A stretch of 64,000 nucleotides of DNA from Pseudomonas fluorescens (GTDB lineage Bacteria > Pseudomonadota > Gammaproteobacteria > Pseudomonadales > Pseudomonadaceae). The translations under genes were made by a program, and so were the position numbers. The stretch lies in the NCBI RefSeq assembly GCF_003732425.1, contig NZ_MOBX01000014.1, forward strand, positions 62,001 through 126,000, given 5' to 3'. Below, piece after piece: positions 7,954-16,182 of this stretch. Numbering within the stretch: position 1 is the first letter of the stretch; the number at the start of each line of letters is the position of its first letter. Below the pieces are notes generated by a model. The model did not search any database and was not told the origin of the DNA. It was given only the letters and a program-made list of their open reading frames with translations.

Positions 7954-9783
7954 CTAAATTATAAATATCTTAGTTCCTATCTCCACTAAGCGTAATTTTC
8001 GAGAGTGAATTATTTCCGCCGTCCAAACTGGTTCGGCAGCTATTTGCTGATTTAGCGTAGATGTCGATGCAGCGAATACAGCTCTTTTCTCTGCGAAACT
8101 TGCTGCCCCCACATTGTTATTTTCAAACTGACTCAGTATTGTGAGATTGCCCAGTGTATCTAATAATGGGTCAAGTTCGTCGTCACGCTCATTAGCATTT
8201 TCCGCGTAAACATGTTCAATAGTTGCCATTTCGAAATCAAATACTCTCACCTTGTCTCTGCATAGAGGACTGCCTTGTGCGCCGCCATCGTACCAGTTGA
8301 CGAAGTGTTCAAGGGTCATAAGGAAGTACTTAACTATTTTCTTAGATTGCGAGCGCGGATAATGAAGCAGTGAGAGACGATCTCTAAATAAATCATCTGG
8401 TGCATGGGTTTCTAATAGTTCGCGGAGGTCATTGGTTAGCGTGCGTGGATCATACTTGGCCGGATTCCTTCGTATGTCAACCGCATGCCTATTAAAAATA
8501 CTAATCGCTTCAGTCTTGGACGCTTCGACAATAATTAGGTAACGAAAGCAGAATTTTTCTAATACATGTATGACTTTTGAAAAAGTAACAGGTGACAATA
8601 GTGACGCAGCAGAGATGATTAAGGGCATACAATCGGTTTGTTTCAAGTGGACGATGAGTAACCTCAATCGATCACGATCCCATATGGTCACACTTTGATG
8701 GGGGGTACAAGGCCATTCACCTCGGAGAATGGTCTCCAGTAAACTCACCTCAGTCCTCAAGATGCTTACCGCGGAGCCTATTTCGCGCGCGACACCAATA
8801 GTGATTTCATTCTCATTGCTCAGTGCAGGAAACAACGCGTTCTGTACGTCGGTCAGTAATGTTGCCTGGTTGGGCGACGTTCCCATATTGGAAGCATAAA
8901 TCCAGCTCAATGCGTCGCGTATATCAACGTCTTTGCCGCTTAAAATATCATCCCAGCAAGTCTCTACGACCCCGAGCTCCGCTGCTGATACTAATGACTC
9001 CATTGCTTCCATAGTGCTGGAGCGCAACAATTCAGCCTCAGTGAGGCTCACGCCACGGTCATTTAATACTTGGAATAGCATGTATGCATGAGCGCGTGAG
9101 GACGCCCCCATGTGAATTACGGTCCAGTCGGATTCAAATACGTCGTGGACAGCATTCAAGGCGGTAGCCTTTTCATCATCGGTATTTTGGCTGGCAACGA
9201 TTTGAGCTAATTTGGTTCCTATCATATCGTAAGCTAGCTGCAACAACCGGTGCGACTTTCTTTCCGCCTGTGCCGGGCGCCCTGCAGCCATTTGAGAGTA
9301 AAATTCATGATCAGGCACAGATAGGTTTAGACGCGGTATTTCCCGCACTCTTAGTTGAATAGAATCGGAATATATTTGATATTTTTTTTCAAAGGAATCC
9401 GCTCTTTGCCGTAGAAATGCATCGAGCTCTGAGTTTTCCGGCAAAGTATCCGCGAGCGCTAACATTGTACGTTTTAGTTGCATCATCAGAATCTGAAATG
9501 TAACCAGTCTTTGCTGGCCGTCAATCAATTCGTGATTGTGGCGGCTGCTTCCTTGCACTGGGGCGGCAGCAGTTACAATACCACCAAAAAAGTGATCCCT
9601 TCGCTCTCCTGCGGCACGTGCAAGGAGGCACTGATCTAGATCTTTGATAAATGCTGAAACCTGGTCAGGACCCCAGGCGTAATTTCTTTGGTAGCGAGGT
9701 ACCTCAAATGTTATCGTTCCGCCCAGAAGATCTGCAATTGACTGGTGTACGGGATGAATGTGCATCCGTTGAGAATCCGTCAT
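7954..9783 (-). CDS. DUF262-DUF1524 nuclease, GmrSD/SspE-like; probable effector of the Dnd-linked operon
   Basis: 609 aa from the ATG at 9783, which overlaps the previous stop (ATGA) and has AGAAGGA upstream; an in-frame ATG at 9807 is the alternative. Residues 28-37 (VPRYQRNYAW) and 88-93 (DGQQRL), plus LNDRGVSLTEAELLRS, define a DUF262 ParB-like NTPase domain. Residues ~522-575 (IEHVYAEN, then LGNLTILSQFENN and FAEKRAVF) match the DUF1524 HNH-type nuclease of GmrD. In SspE the same architecture senses phosphorothioate through DUF262 and nicks unmodified DNA. A similar role here is inferred from architecture and from dndBCDE nearby. It is last in a five-gene coupled operon. Confidence 0.8.
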   Translation of the reverse strand: MTDSQRMHIHPVHQSIADLLGGTITFEVPRYQRNYAWGPDQVSAFIKDLDQCLLARAAGERRDHFFGGIVTAAAPVQGSSRHNHELIDGQQRLVTFQILMMQLKRTMLALADTLPENSELDAFLRQRADSFEKKYQIYSDSIQLRVREIPRLNLSVPDHEFYSQMAAGRPAQAERKSHRLLQLAYDMIGTKLAQIVASQNTDDEKATALNAVHDVFESDWTVIHMGASSRAHAYMLFQVLNDRGVSLTEAELLRSSTMEAMESLVSAAELGVVETCWDDILSGKDVDIRDALSWIYASNMGTSPNQATLLTDVQNALFPALSNENEITIGVAREIGSAVSILRTEVSLLETILRGEWPCTPHQSVTIWDRDRLRLLIVHLKQTDCMPLIISAASLLSPVTFSKVIHVLEKFCFRYLIIVEASKTEAISIFNRHAVDIRRNPAKYDPRTLTNDLRELLETHAPDDLFRDRLSLLHYPRSQSKKIVKYFLMTLEHFVNWYDGGAQGSPLCRDKVRVFDFEMATIEHVYAENANERDDELDPLLDTLGNLTILSQFENNNVGAASFAEKRAVFAASTSTLNQQIAAEPVWTAEIIHSRKLRLVEIGTKIFII

Positions 9784-10277
9784 TCGTGAGTATCCTTCTC
9801 TTTCCAAATTCCATAATAAGCAACTAAAAAGTCCTCTAGGTTTTCGGGACTAGTTATTGTTTCACGAATCCTATCAAACCCACTGGCGGCGTATCTATTC
9901 AAGAGACGGTCTCCCTCCGCACTCAAGCGAGTAGAAGACGTTAAGTCTAATAGCCTGACCATGACTCGTTCAATATCTGTCCTGTTGTCGGAAGCGACTT
10001 CTCGCCGGGTCAGTTCTGCGTCCACCAGCAGCCCGGCAATTAATTCTGCTTGCCCTTTATAGCTGTCGGGGTAGCTGTCTAAAAATTTTTCTTGCTCTAT
10101 ATTCTTTTCGTCTCCTAAGTGACGAGCATCTAAACCCAAAAGAAGACAGCAATAGTAGGCGTCGAAAAGTAGAAAGCGAGGAGCTAATTCCCTCTTAGGT
10201 TCGATTGATCTAGCGAACATACGATTTGAATCAAAGTTGAAAAAACTTCTCATTCCAACAGGCGCTTGGAAGCTCAT
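9780..10277 (-). CDS. 165-aa protein of the Dnd-linked operon, function unknown
   Basis: 165 aa, mostly helical by composition, with no recognised motif. The start at 10277 overlaps the stop of the ATPase gene (ATGA), and its stop overlaps the nuclease start, so translation is coupled on both sides. Its position between an SMC-like ATPase and a nuclease is that of a small subunit or adaptor, a role that is only inferred. RDGFAESFYRK-type motifs belong to the neighbour, not to this gene. Confidence 0.7.
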   Translation of the reverse strand: MSFQAPVGMRSFFNFDSNRMFARSIEPKRELAPRFLLFDAYYCCLLLGLDARHLGDEKNIEQEKFLDSYPDSYKGQAELIAGLLVDAELTRREVASDNRTDIERVMVRLLDLTSSTRLSAEGDRLLNRYAASGFDRIRETITSPENLEDFLVAYYGIWKEKDTHE

Positions 10278-12214
10278 AATGCTGACTCCGGTGCCTGGAA
10301 GTTCTTGAAAAATTCGAGACCTTCTGTGATTTGCACGTTACCACTTTTAAAAGGCGTTACAGTAATATACTTAACGTCTGCGCTTTTTCTATAAAATGAC
10401 TCCGCAAATCCATCGCGTTCGCTTGATATAACAAACATTATCATCTGACCGAAAAAATCAGGGATGATTTCACCGACTTCTTTCCTGGCAGCGTTGTCTA
10501 GCGAGACGGCCGGGCTGTCAACGATAAATGGCAGCTTGTAAGTGGCCTCCGCTAAAAGAGAGGTTAGAAACGCATAAGCGATAGCCAACTTTTGCCCTTC
10601 ACTTGCGCCAGCTTTTGCTCCAAGCCCAGGAGATGAGAGAACCAGGCCTCCTTCAATTTTGGAAACCTCAATCATTTCATTTTTATTGATTCTTTTGAGT
10701 TTTTCATTAGTTGCGAGTCGGACACGCTCCCGCAGTATTTCCAAAGCGATTTGTACAGTTGTTGTAATCGCGTTTTTAAGCTGATCCCCCTGCAGTGCGA
10801 AATTTCGAGTTCTTGTCGCCGTTTCTAGTCGAAATTTTCGATTTTTCAACTCTGTCTCGCAGAGTGGAAGGTTTGTCTCCCAGGTGGCACGTAACGCTTT
10901 ATGACGAAGCGGGTCTTTTGTCGTCAGTCGTTCACTACTCGCCGTTAATTTTTCCATCTCGGCTATGCAGTTACGTAGTTCAGAGCGTTGAGAGTTTAGA
11001 ATCTCATCACCTTCAGCAATCTTTGCGGATGCTACCCTGTCTCTCTCATTACTTAGTTTGCGTCGTTCGATTAACTGCGCTTGCAAACTGGAAATTGCTT
11101 CGGATAATCCGTCTGCATCACCGGAGCTTTCCCTAAGCGCCAGCTTCATTTGGTTAATTACAGAGATTTGATCCTGCGCAAGATAGCGTTCAGCACCCTC
11201 ACTGATAGCATGTCTTTCTTCGTGGCCAATGGGTCTACCGCACACGCACGTATCTTGTGCAGAAAGCTCGCGAAAGAATTCCCGTGAAATTGTTTCAGGT
11301 AGCTTTAGTTCGTAAAGTTTCCCGCCCAAGTTTTTTAATCTGGACAAGAGAACTGGATGAACTTGCGATGGCCTCCGCAAAATTTCCAGAGCTTGAGTGC
11401 TCAGGATATTGATGTTGTCATCAGTTTCTGATTTCTTCTCGTAAATATCAGACAATTTTTCGCGAAGTTCGGAGTCTTCGGCTATTCTGGCCTCTATCTG
11501 CGCCTCTAGTCGTGATCTATCTATATTTAGCTGGGAAATATGTGATAAGACCCGCTTGCTGGACTCCTCTAGACGTTTTTTCGCTGCTTCCGCTTCTGCA
11601 AACGCGTTCTCGAGCTGAGTAATGCCTTTTTTCTCTTTTGCGGCTGTAACTGAGGCTGCTCTGCGTTGCTCTTGTTCAATAAGCGCATTAACACGTTGTT
11701 TTACAGCATCGATGGTATCAAGGCCATATAATGCTCGAATCGCTTCTGCAGCCCGCGTTTTACCAAGATCAATAATTTGGGTAGCTAACTCACCGTTGAA
11801 AACGAAAAGTTCGGTAAGGGCTGGCTTCAGTAATAGTCGCAAATCCGCTGGAAGATTGCGGCCTTCGTCGATACCACCCATTCGTTCACCGGCACGAGCA
11901 GTCCAGTAAGAAGCGCTTGATTCAATGAAGTTAAGTCTGAGCTGCAGCCGAATTACTTTGGTGTCTACTTGAAGTCTTACTTCAAAGAGCCCGTGCTCCA
12001 CACTATCGTCAGCCCGCAAAGCTCGGACGTTAGCTTTAGTCAGGTCTGCGCCGCTCAGTGTTGCTCTAAGCAACTCCATCGTCGTTGTTTTACCAGTCCC
12101 GTTAGGCATTTGAACTAATGTCCAACGTTTTGGGTTAGGGCCCAACTCGATGTCAATATCTCGTAGGCCTCCCCGTATATTTTGACTGCTCCAGCCAGTT
12201 AAACGCACGTCCAT
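10274..12214 (-). CDS. Rad50/SMC-like ABC ATPase of the Dnd-linked operon
   Basis: 646 aa from the ATG at 12214 (GGAGG six bases upstream). The Walker A motif is at residues 37-43 (PNGTGKT). A long coiled coil covers ~185-500, broken near 323-325 by CVCGRPIG, a zinc-hook-like turn with a CxC instead of the usual CxxC. The ABC signature region GASEGQKLAIAYAFL (~537-550) and a Walker B/D-loop LPFIVDSPAVSLD (~561-573) complete the ATPase. It resembles DndD in plan but is a separate gene beside a true DndD. It probably senses or moves on DNA with the helicase and nuclease of its operon. Confidence 0.8.
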   Translation of the reverse strand: MDVRLTGWSSQNIRGGLRDIDIELGPNPKRWTLVQMPNGTGKTTTMELLRATLSGADLTKANVRALRADDSVEHGLFEVRLQVDTKVIRLQLRLNFIESSASYWTARAGERMGGIDEGRNLPADLRLLLKPALTELFVFNGELATQIIDLGKTRAAEAIRALYGLDTIDAVKQRVNALIEQEQRRAASVTAAKEKKGITQLENAFAEAEAAKKRLEESSKRVLSHISQLNIDRSRLEAQIEARIAEDSELREKLSDIYEKKSETDDNINILSTQALEILRRPSQVHPVLLSRLKNLGGKLYELKLPETISREFFRELSAQDTCVCGRPIGHEERHAISEGAERYLAQDQISVINQMKLALRESSGDADGLSEAISSLQAQLIERRKLSNERDRVASAKIAEGDEILNSQRSELRNCIAEMEKLTASSERLTTKDPLRHKALRATWETNLPLCETELKNRKFRLETATRTRNFALQGDQLKNAITTTVQIALEILRERVRLATNEKLKRINKNEMIEVSKIEGGLVLSSPGLGAKAGASEGQKLAIAYAFLTSLLAEATYKLPFIVDSPAVSLDNAARKEVGEIIPDFFGQMIMFVISSERDGFAESFYRKSADVKYITVTPFKSGNVQITEGLEFFKNFQAPESAL

Positions 12215-12215
12215 G

Positions 12216-12401
12216 TTATTCCTCCGGATCAACAATGACAGATAAGCTTTCCATAGTATCTCTCACTTCACTATCATCGTAGCTACCCGAGAGGACATGT
12301 TTTATCAAAAGGCGAAAGCGCCTTTTAAAGTCTTCATTTTGATCCGGCATACCTACCAATACACTGTCAATTGCTTCTAGAACTGCCGAATTTATTTCCA
12401 T
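12216..12401 (-). CDS. 61-aa acidic protein between helicase and ATPase genes
   Basis: 61 aa (MEINSAVLEAIDSVLVGMPD...), acidic and probably helical, with no known domain. Its start overlaps the helicase stop (TAATG) and its stop is one base from the ATPase start, so it is almost certainly a real translated gene. It may bridge helicase and ATPase, which is inference. Confidence 0.65.
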   Translation of the reverse strand: MEINSAVLEAIDSVLVGMPDQNEDFKRRFRLLIKHVLSGSYDDSEVRDTMESLSVIVDPEE

Positions 12402-13657
12402 TAGACTGCCTTCACTTGTAAGGAATCAGAGGCTAAGTCTGAAGTTTTTATTTGAGCTAAAGATAAAAACCACTCTCTGCGCTCTTCGTCCGCATTTAGA
12501 TAGCCATCTTCTTGGTTTTCTTCTTCGCTTAACGAAGGTTCAATAAAGTCGATAACACGCGCCTTTTTTAACGTATTATTGGGATCGATACGTAAACATC
12601 TGCCTAGGCGTTGGATCGTTTCAAGTCTAGCGCGAGAAGATGAGAATAAAACAATATTATTTACTGAGTGTATATCGATACCTTCAGATATGCGATGGCA
12701 AGTGACCAGGCACTTTAGACTTCCGTCAGCGAAGAGCTGGAGGTTTTTGCGATCGTCATCTTGGTAATACGTGTGGTAATCAGTACTATATTCCATTAAA
12801 ATTTTTTGTACTAAAGCTCCGTACTCCGCGGTTTCTACAAAAATAATACAGCGCTTTAGTATGTCTGGGTTTTTTGATACGAACTCTCGAAACGGTTGGA
12901 TTTTTTCTTTTGTAAGTTTTCGGATACGAGAAATATTTCTGTATAAGGTTTCTATAGGCTCTGCTTGGCCAGACTTTATTTTGGCATAGTGACTACGAAT
13001 TATGGCTCTAATGTCAGCTCTATCTAATGGGGATAGGAAGTATCTGAGTTCAATGTAATCCATTTCACACAATACACCTCGCTCAATCGCCTCTCTCAAA
13101 CCAAAACGAAAAATCGTCGGGCCAATTTCTTTTTGAATAAATTCGTTACCTACTTGATCGTAGGTCCTATCTGGTGTCGCGCTTAGGCCTAGTCTGTAAT
13201 GAAATTTTATTAGTCGTCCTGCCAATTTCTTTACCAGTGCCGTAGAGCCTAAGCGATGAACTTCGTCACACACCAATAGACCTTGTGCAATCTTAGCTTC
13301 ATCAAGCTTAGTTAATACCTTGTCAAGGTTATCTAATGAAATCAATAGAACGGAATTATTTAAATCATTGATGAAGGCGAGAGATTCACGGTGTTGGGCA
13401 TACGCACGATAAATCCTCAAGTTTGTCTGTTTTAGAAGTTCTCCATACCACTGATCTAGCAGGTCTGTACCAAAAGCCGCGACGATAACGATTTCTATCA
13501 GTCCCTCGTTGGACAGCTGATTGATGATGTTCAAGGCTGTGCGCGTTTTCCCCGAACCGGTTGCCATCTCCAGAACACCGTTGTGAGTGCTCAGGAATGC
13601 TCTCATCGCTTGAAGTTGATGAGCCCAACGGCTAGAAAGCGGTGTAGGGGAGGTCAT
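12401..13657 (-). CDS. DEVH-box superfamily 2 helicase of the Dnd-linked operon
   Basis: 418 aa. Motif I is MATGSGKTRTAL (~31-42), motif II CDEVHRLG (~130-137), motif III LGLSATPDR (~157-165), and motif VI QRLGRCLRIDPN lies near residue 360. The layout matches SSL2/type III-Res DNA helicases that translocate on duplex DNA. It is the first gene of the five-gene operon, and its stop overlaps the next start. A DEAD/DEAH helicase also features in DndFGH restriction (DndH), but this protein is much shorter than DndH and lacks a HerA-like part, so it is probably not an orthologue. Confidence 0.85.
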   Translation of the reverse strand: MTSPTPLSSRWAHQLQAMRAFLSTHNGVLEMATGSGKTRTALNIINQLSNEGLIEIVIVAAFGTDLLDQWYGELLKQTNLRIYRAYAQHRESLAFINDLNNSVLLISLDNLDKVLTKLDEAKIAQGLLVCDEVHRLGSTALVKKLAGRLIKFHYRLGLSATPDRTYDQVGNEFIQKEIGPTIFRFGLREAIERGVLCEMDYIELRYFLSPLDRADIRAIIRSHYAKIKSGQAEPIETLYRNISRIRKLTKEKIQPFREFVSKNPDILKRCIIFVETAEYGALVQKILMEYSTDYHTYYQDDDRKNLQLFADGSLKCLVTCHRISEGIDIHSVNNIVLFSSSRARLETIQRLGRCLRIDPNNTLKKARVIDFIEPSLSEEENQEDGYLNADEERREWFLSLAQIKTSDLASDSLQVKAV

Positions 13658-14090
13658 CCGATATCCCTACGATGGTGTCGCGTTAGGCAACGTGTCATTT
13701 CCACAATCCTTTGGTGGCTTTAGGACCGCCGGTTGACGCCACAGGCATCGGTCGAATTCCTTGTCTGCAAGCTCACCGCCCGCCCAGAATAGGCGTTCTG
13801 AGTCAAAATGATACTATATCCGGCGGGCGGAGAATATCCATTGACCGCTTCAGGTTTTGTCAAAGGCCGGGAGCGTTGTGCAGGGTTGTGCGATATCCTC
13901 GGCGATTGCCTCAGTCTCATCGGTGGGGACTTCGAAGTCTTACTACCGTGAAACTGCTCGCATGAGATGTCAAGGTAACGAAAAACCCTATCCTGGAAGG
14001 GAGCTGTGGCGCGTTTACTGAAGACAACCGTGCGCACCGAGCCTATCCAATGTGTGTTTTTGCGGAAACTTCCCATCAGGAAATAATCTT
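13658..14090. promoter_or_regulatory. Divergent intergenic region, 433 bp
   Basis: Lies between the helicase operon (minus) and the DUF6602 gene (plus), so it should hold both promoters. It is more GC-rich than the flanking genes. No clear operator or RNA gene was seen. Sequence around 13841-13870 has a TTGACC box that could serve a plus-strand promoter, without a convincing -10. Confidence 0.45.
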
Positions 14091-15437
14091 ATGGAATTGA
14101 AAATCTCTGATGTTTGCATTTGCGCGAACGACAACTGGGATAGTATTGTTACTTATCGTGTCCGAGAAATTAACAAAGATGCGTATGTATTGGAGCCTGC
14201 TTCTGATCCCTTTAGTGGTAAAAACCTGCGGGCCGTGCCAGTAAGCGAACGCGGCGCATTATGGATTTATCCATTCTCGCTATTTTCACATGAAAGATAT
14301 AGGGCGCTTGCTGAGTCAATGCACACTATTGGAGACTTGGTTTGTGCTCTGTTGGGCAAGCACAAAGATTTGCCGCTCGAAGAATTAATCAGTCTGATGA
14401 TAAAGCATAAGGATAAGTACAAGTTTAGGGACGAACACGCACCTTGGATCCTACGCTGCCTCGTTGCTGCCAAAAAAATTGTAGCAAAGCAAAAGGGGAA
14501 AGCCGTAGTACTTTCCCTTTCTCCTGCCCAAAGCGCACGCGAGAAACAACGAAAATTCTCCGCAACAATTGCCTCCGAATTGGCCTCATTGAGCGAGCGT
14601 GTCAGGTTTATAATCGACCACGGTCCTACCGTGGGGACTTACCGAGAAAATCTGCTGCAAAATTCACTTAGAAAGCATCTTCCTGAACGTTACCACGTCG
14701 CAACAGGATTCATCTACGGACTTAAAAAACAGATCGACATTCTGATCTACGATCGGATTGACTATGCGCCCGTATTTCGAGAAGGGGACCTTGTGATAGT
14801 GCCTCCAGAATCGGTACGTGCCGTCATTGAAGTCAAGACCAGTCTCACAGCTGAAAATCTTGTATCCGCATTAGAGTTATTGGATTTAGCCTCGTACTTC
14901 GACGACAAAGAGCCGCCATTCTTTAAAGGTATATTCGCATTCGAGAGTCCTTTGAAAAGTCATGTTTTGTACGAGAAGATCGCAAAATTTTATACTGATT
15001 GGAATTTACAGTCACAGGGCGGGCCAGGCGAGATGATTTCGCGACCATTCCAACATTTGACGTGCGCCTGCGTTAACAATAAGACCTTTGCATACACGCG
15101 GTATACACGAAATGAAAATGGCAGATTGGTTCCAGTACTATGCTCCAAGAATAGCGCGACCGACCTCGAAAGCCAATCCAGCTTCTTCATGCAGAGTTTG
15201 CTGTCCCATCTTAAATTTGGTGGCATGAAGCCGTTCAAGATGGATTACATGGGAAGAATGCTTGGCGAAGATACGTATAGCGAAGATATCAAGGACCTGA
15301 GGGCAGGCGATGACAGTTGGGGCGCTTACTTCGGCTTTGACGAAGGCGATGAAGAGGAAATTGCAGTCGAAGAAATGGAAAAACTTATCATTGGAGCACA
15401 GCGCTGGTTGGACGGAGAAGATAATTTTGATGCGTAG
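14091..15437 (+). CDS. DUF6602 protein, PD-(D/E)xK nuclease-like
   Basis: 448 aa from the ATG at 14091 (AGGAA upstream). Residues ~165-260 carry the DUF6602 pattern: GTYRENLLQ with Glu186, GFIYG, QIDILIYD with Asp216 and Asp221, then AVIEVKTSL with Glu247 and Lys249. The E-D-ExK spacing is that of PD-(D/E)xK nucleases. The N-terminal ~150 residues match nothing recognised, and the acidic C-terminus (GFDEGDEEEIAVEEMEK) may be a regulatory tail. It lies between the helicase operon and dndE on the opposite strand. DUF6602 proteins are frequent in defence islands. Nuclease activity is inferred. Confidence 0.75.
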   Translation: MELKISDVCICANDNWDSIVTYRVREINKDAYVLEPASDPFSGKNLRAVPVSERGALWIYPFSLFSHERYRALAESMHTIGDLVCALLGKHKDLPLEELISLMIKHKDKYKFRDEHAPWILRCLVAAKKIVAKQKGKAVVLSLSPAQSAREKQRKFSATIASELASLSERVRFIIDHGPTVGTYRENLLQNSLRKHLPERYHVATGFIYGLKKQIDILIYDRIDYAPVFREGDLVIVPPESVRAVIEVKTSLTAENLVSALELLDLASYFDDKEPPFFKGIFAFESPLKSHVLYEKIAKFYTDWNLQSQGGPGEMISRPFQHLTCACVNNKTFAYTRYTRNENGRLVPVLCSKNSATDLESQSSFFMQSLLSHLKFGGMKPFKMDYMGRMLGEDTYSEDIKDLRAGDDSWGAYFGFDEGDEEEIAVEEMEKLIIGAQRWLDGEDNFDA

Positions 15438-15759
15438 CTACCCGCTCGATGCTTGAAACGCAGGTGCGTCCCCTTGGCAGACAGTTTTCGCAGTAACGGC
15501 CGGTGCTTAGCTAGGCGGAGGGCGCGTCTTGACACTCTGAAAGTCGAAACGAGTCCGCGGGGTAATTTGGACGGGGTGATTCAATCGATTTTTGAAAATT
15601 TACCGGCTTAGGATAAAGATTAGCTCTTTCACCTCTGGTATAGGAGAGCATCATAGGTGTCAGATAAGGACTTTGAATGTGTATTTGGTGTTGCAGTTAC
15701 GGTTTGGTCATTGGTGAGAAGATACACGGCATTCATCCTGGCGGCAAAAAGCGGTTAAG
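15438..15759. other. Intergenic region between convergent genes, no gene seen
   Basis: About 320 bases after the DUF6602 stop without a credible frame. It ends at the hairpin 15760-15789. Confidence 0.5.
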
Positions 15760-15789
15760 GGTTGTGGCGGTTTGGTGACCGCCACAACC
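15760..15789. terminator. Perfect 12-bp hairpin downstream of dndE
   Basis: GGTTGTGGCGGT and ACCGCCACAACC flank a six-base loop. It sits 46 bases past the dndE stop, between convergent genes. It has no T-run, so termination is probable but not certain. Confidence 0.55.
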
Positions 15790-15834
15790 AAGGAGACTCA
15801 GCCAGTGGTCAGCGATCGTTGGTTAATGATGTCA

Positions 15835-16182
15835 TCAAATTGCGGCAACGAAGCTCTTCAGGTTTCGATGAGTACGCAATGCGGATATCCCATCATTAAC
15901 ATGAGCGGCCCACGCCTTCACCAAATGTTTTTGATCCATATTCGGATACCGTAACTGTAGAAGCAGTTCGGTCACGAGTGCAGTTTCTCCCAGCCAAGTC
16001 ACTTTATCCAGCACAAGCGACCCATCTAGTTTTCGCTCATCTTCTTCATAGTGAAAATTTGTCTCTATCGAGCGAAAGAACGCTAGCCTGGCTGCTATGT
16101 TGGGAGTAACGCCCGTGTATCCTTTCAGGCGCTTAAGCTGTTCCTCTGTTTCGCTGGTTAGCTGCATTCTATTGGGTAGCAT
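15835..16182 (-). CDS. dndE: DNA phosphorothioation protein DndE
   Basis: 115 aa (MLPNRMQLTSETEEQLKRLKGYTGVTPNIAARLAFFRSIE...), normal DndE length with the family's helical, basic N-terminal half. DndE binds DNA, with a preference for nicked duplex, and works with DndC and DndD to replace a non-bridging phosphate oxygen by sulfur. Its start overlaps the end of dndD by 14 bases, showing translational coupling. It is the last gene of the dndBCDE operon. Confidence 0.85.
   Translation of the reverse strand: MLPNRMQLTSETEEQLKRLKGYTGVTPNIAARLAFFRSIETNFHYEEDERKLDGSLVLDKVTWLGETALVTELLLQLRYPNMDQKHLVKAWAAHVNDGISALRTHRNLKSFVAAI

Noticed and set aside
12401..13657. Helicase as DndH
   Set aside because: Too short, and lacks the long HerA-like region expected of DndH. 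No DndF or DndG partners are present.
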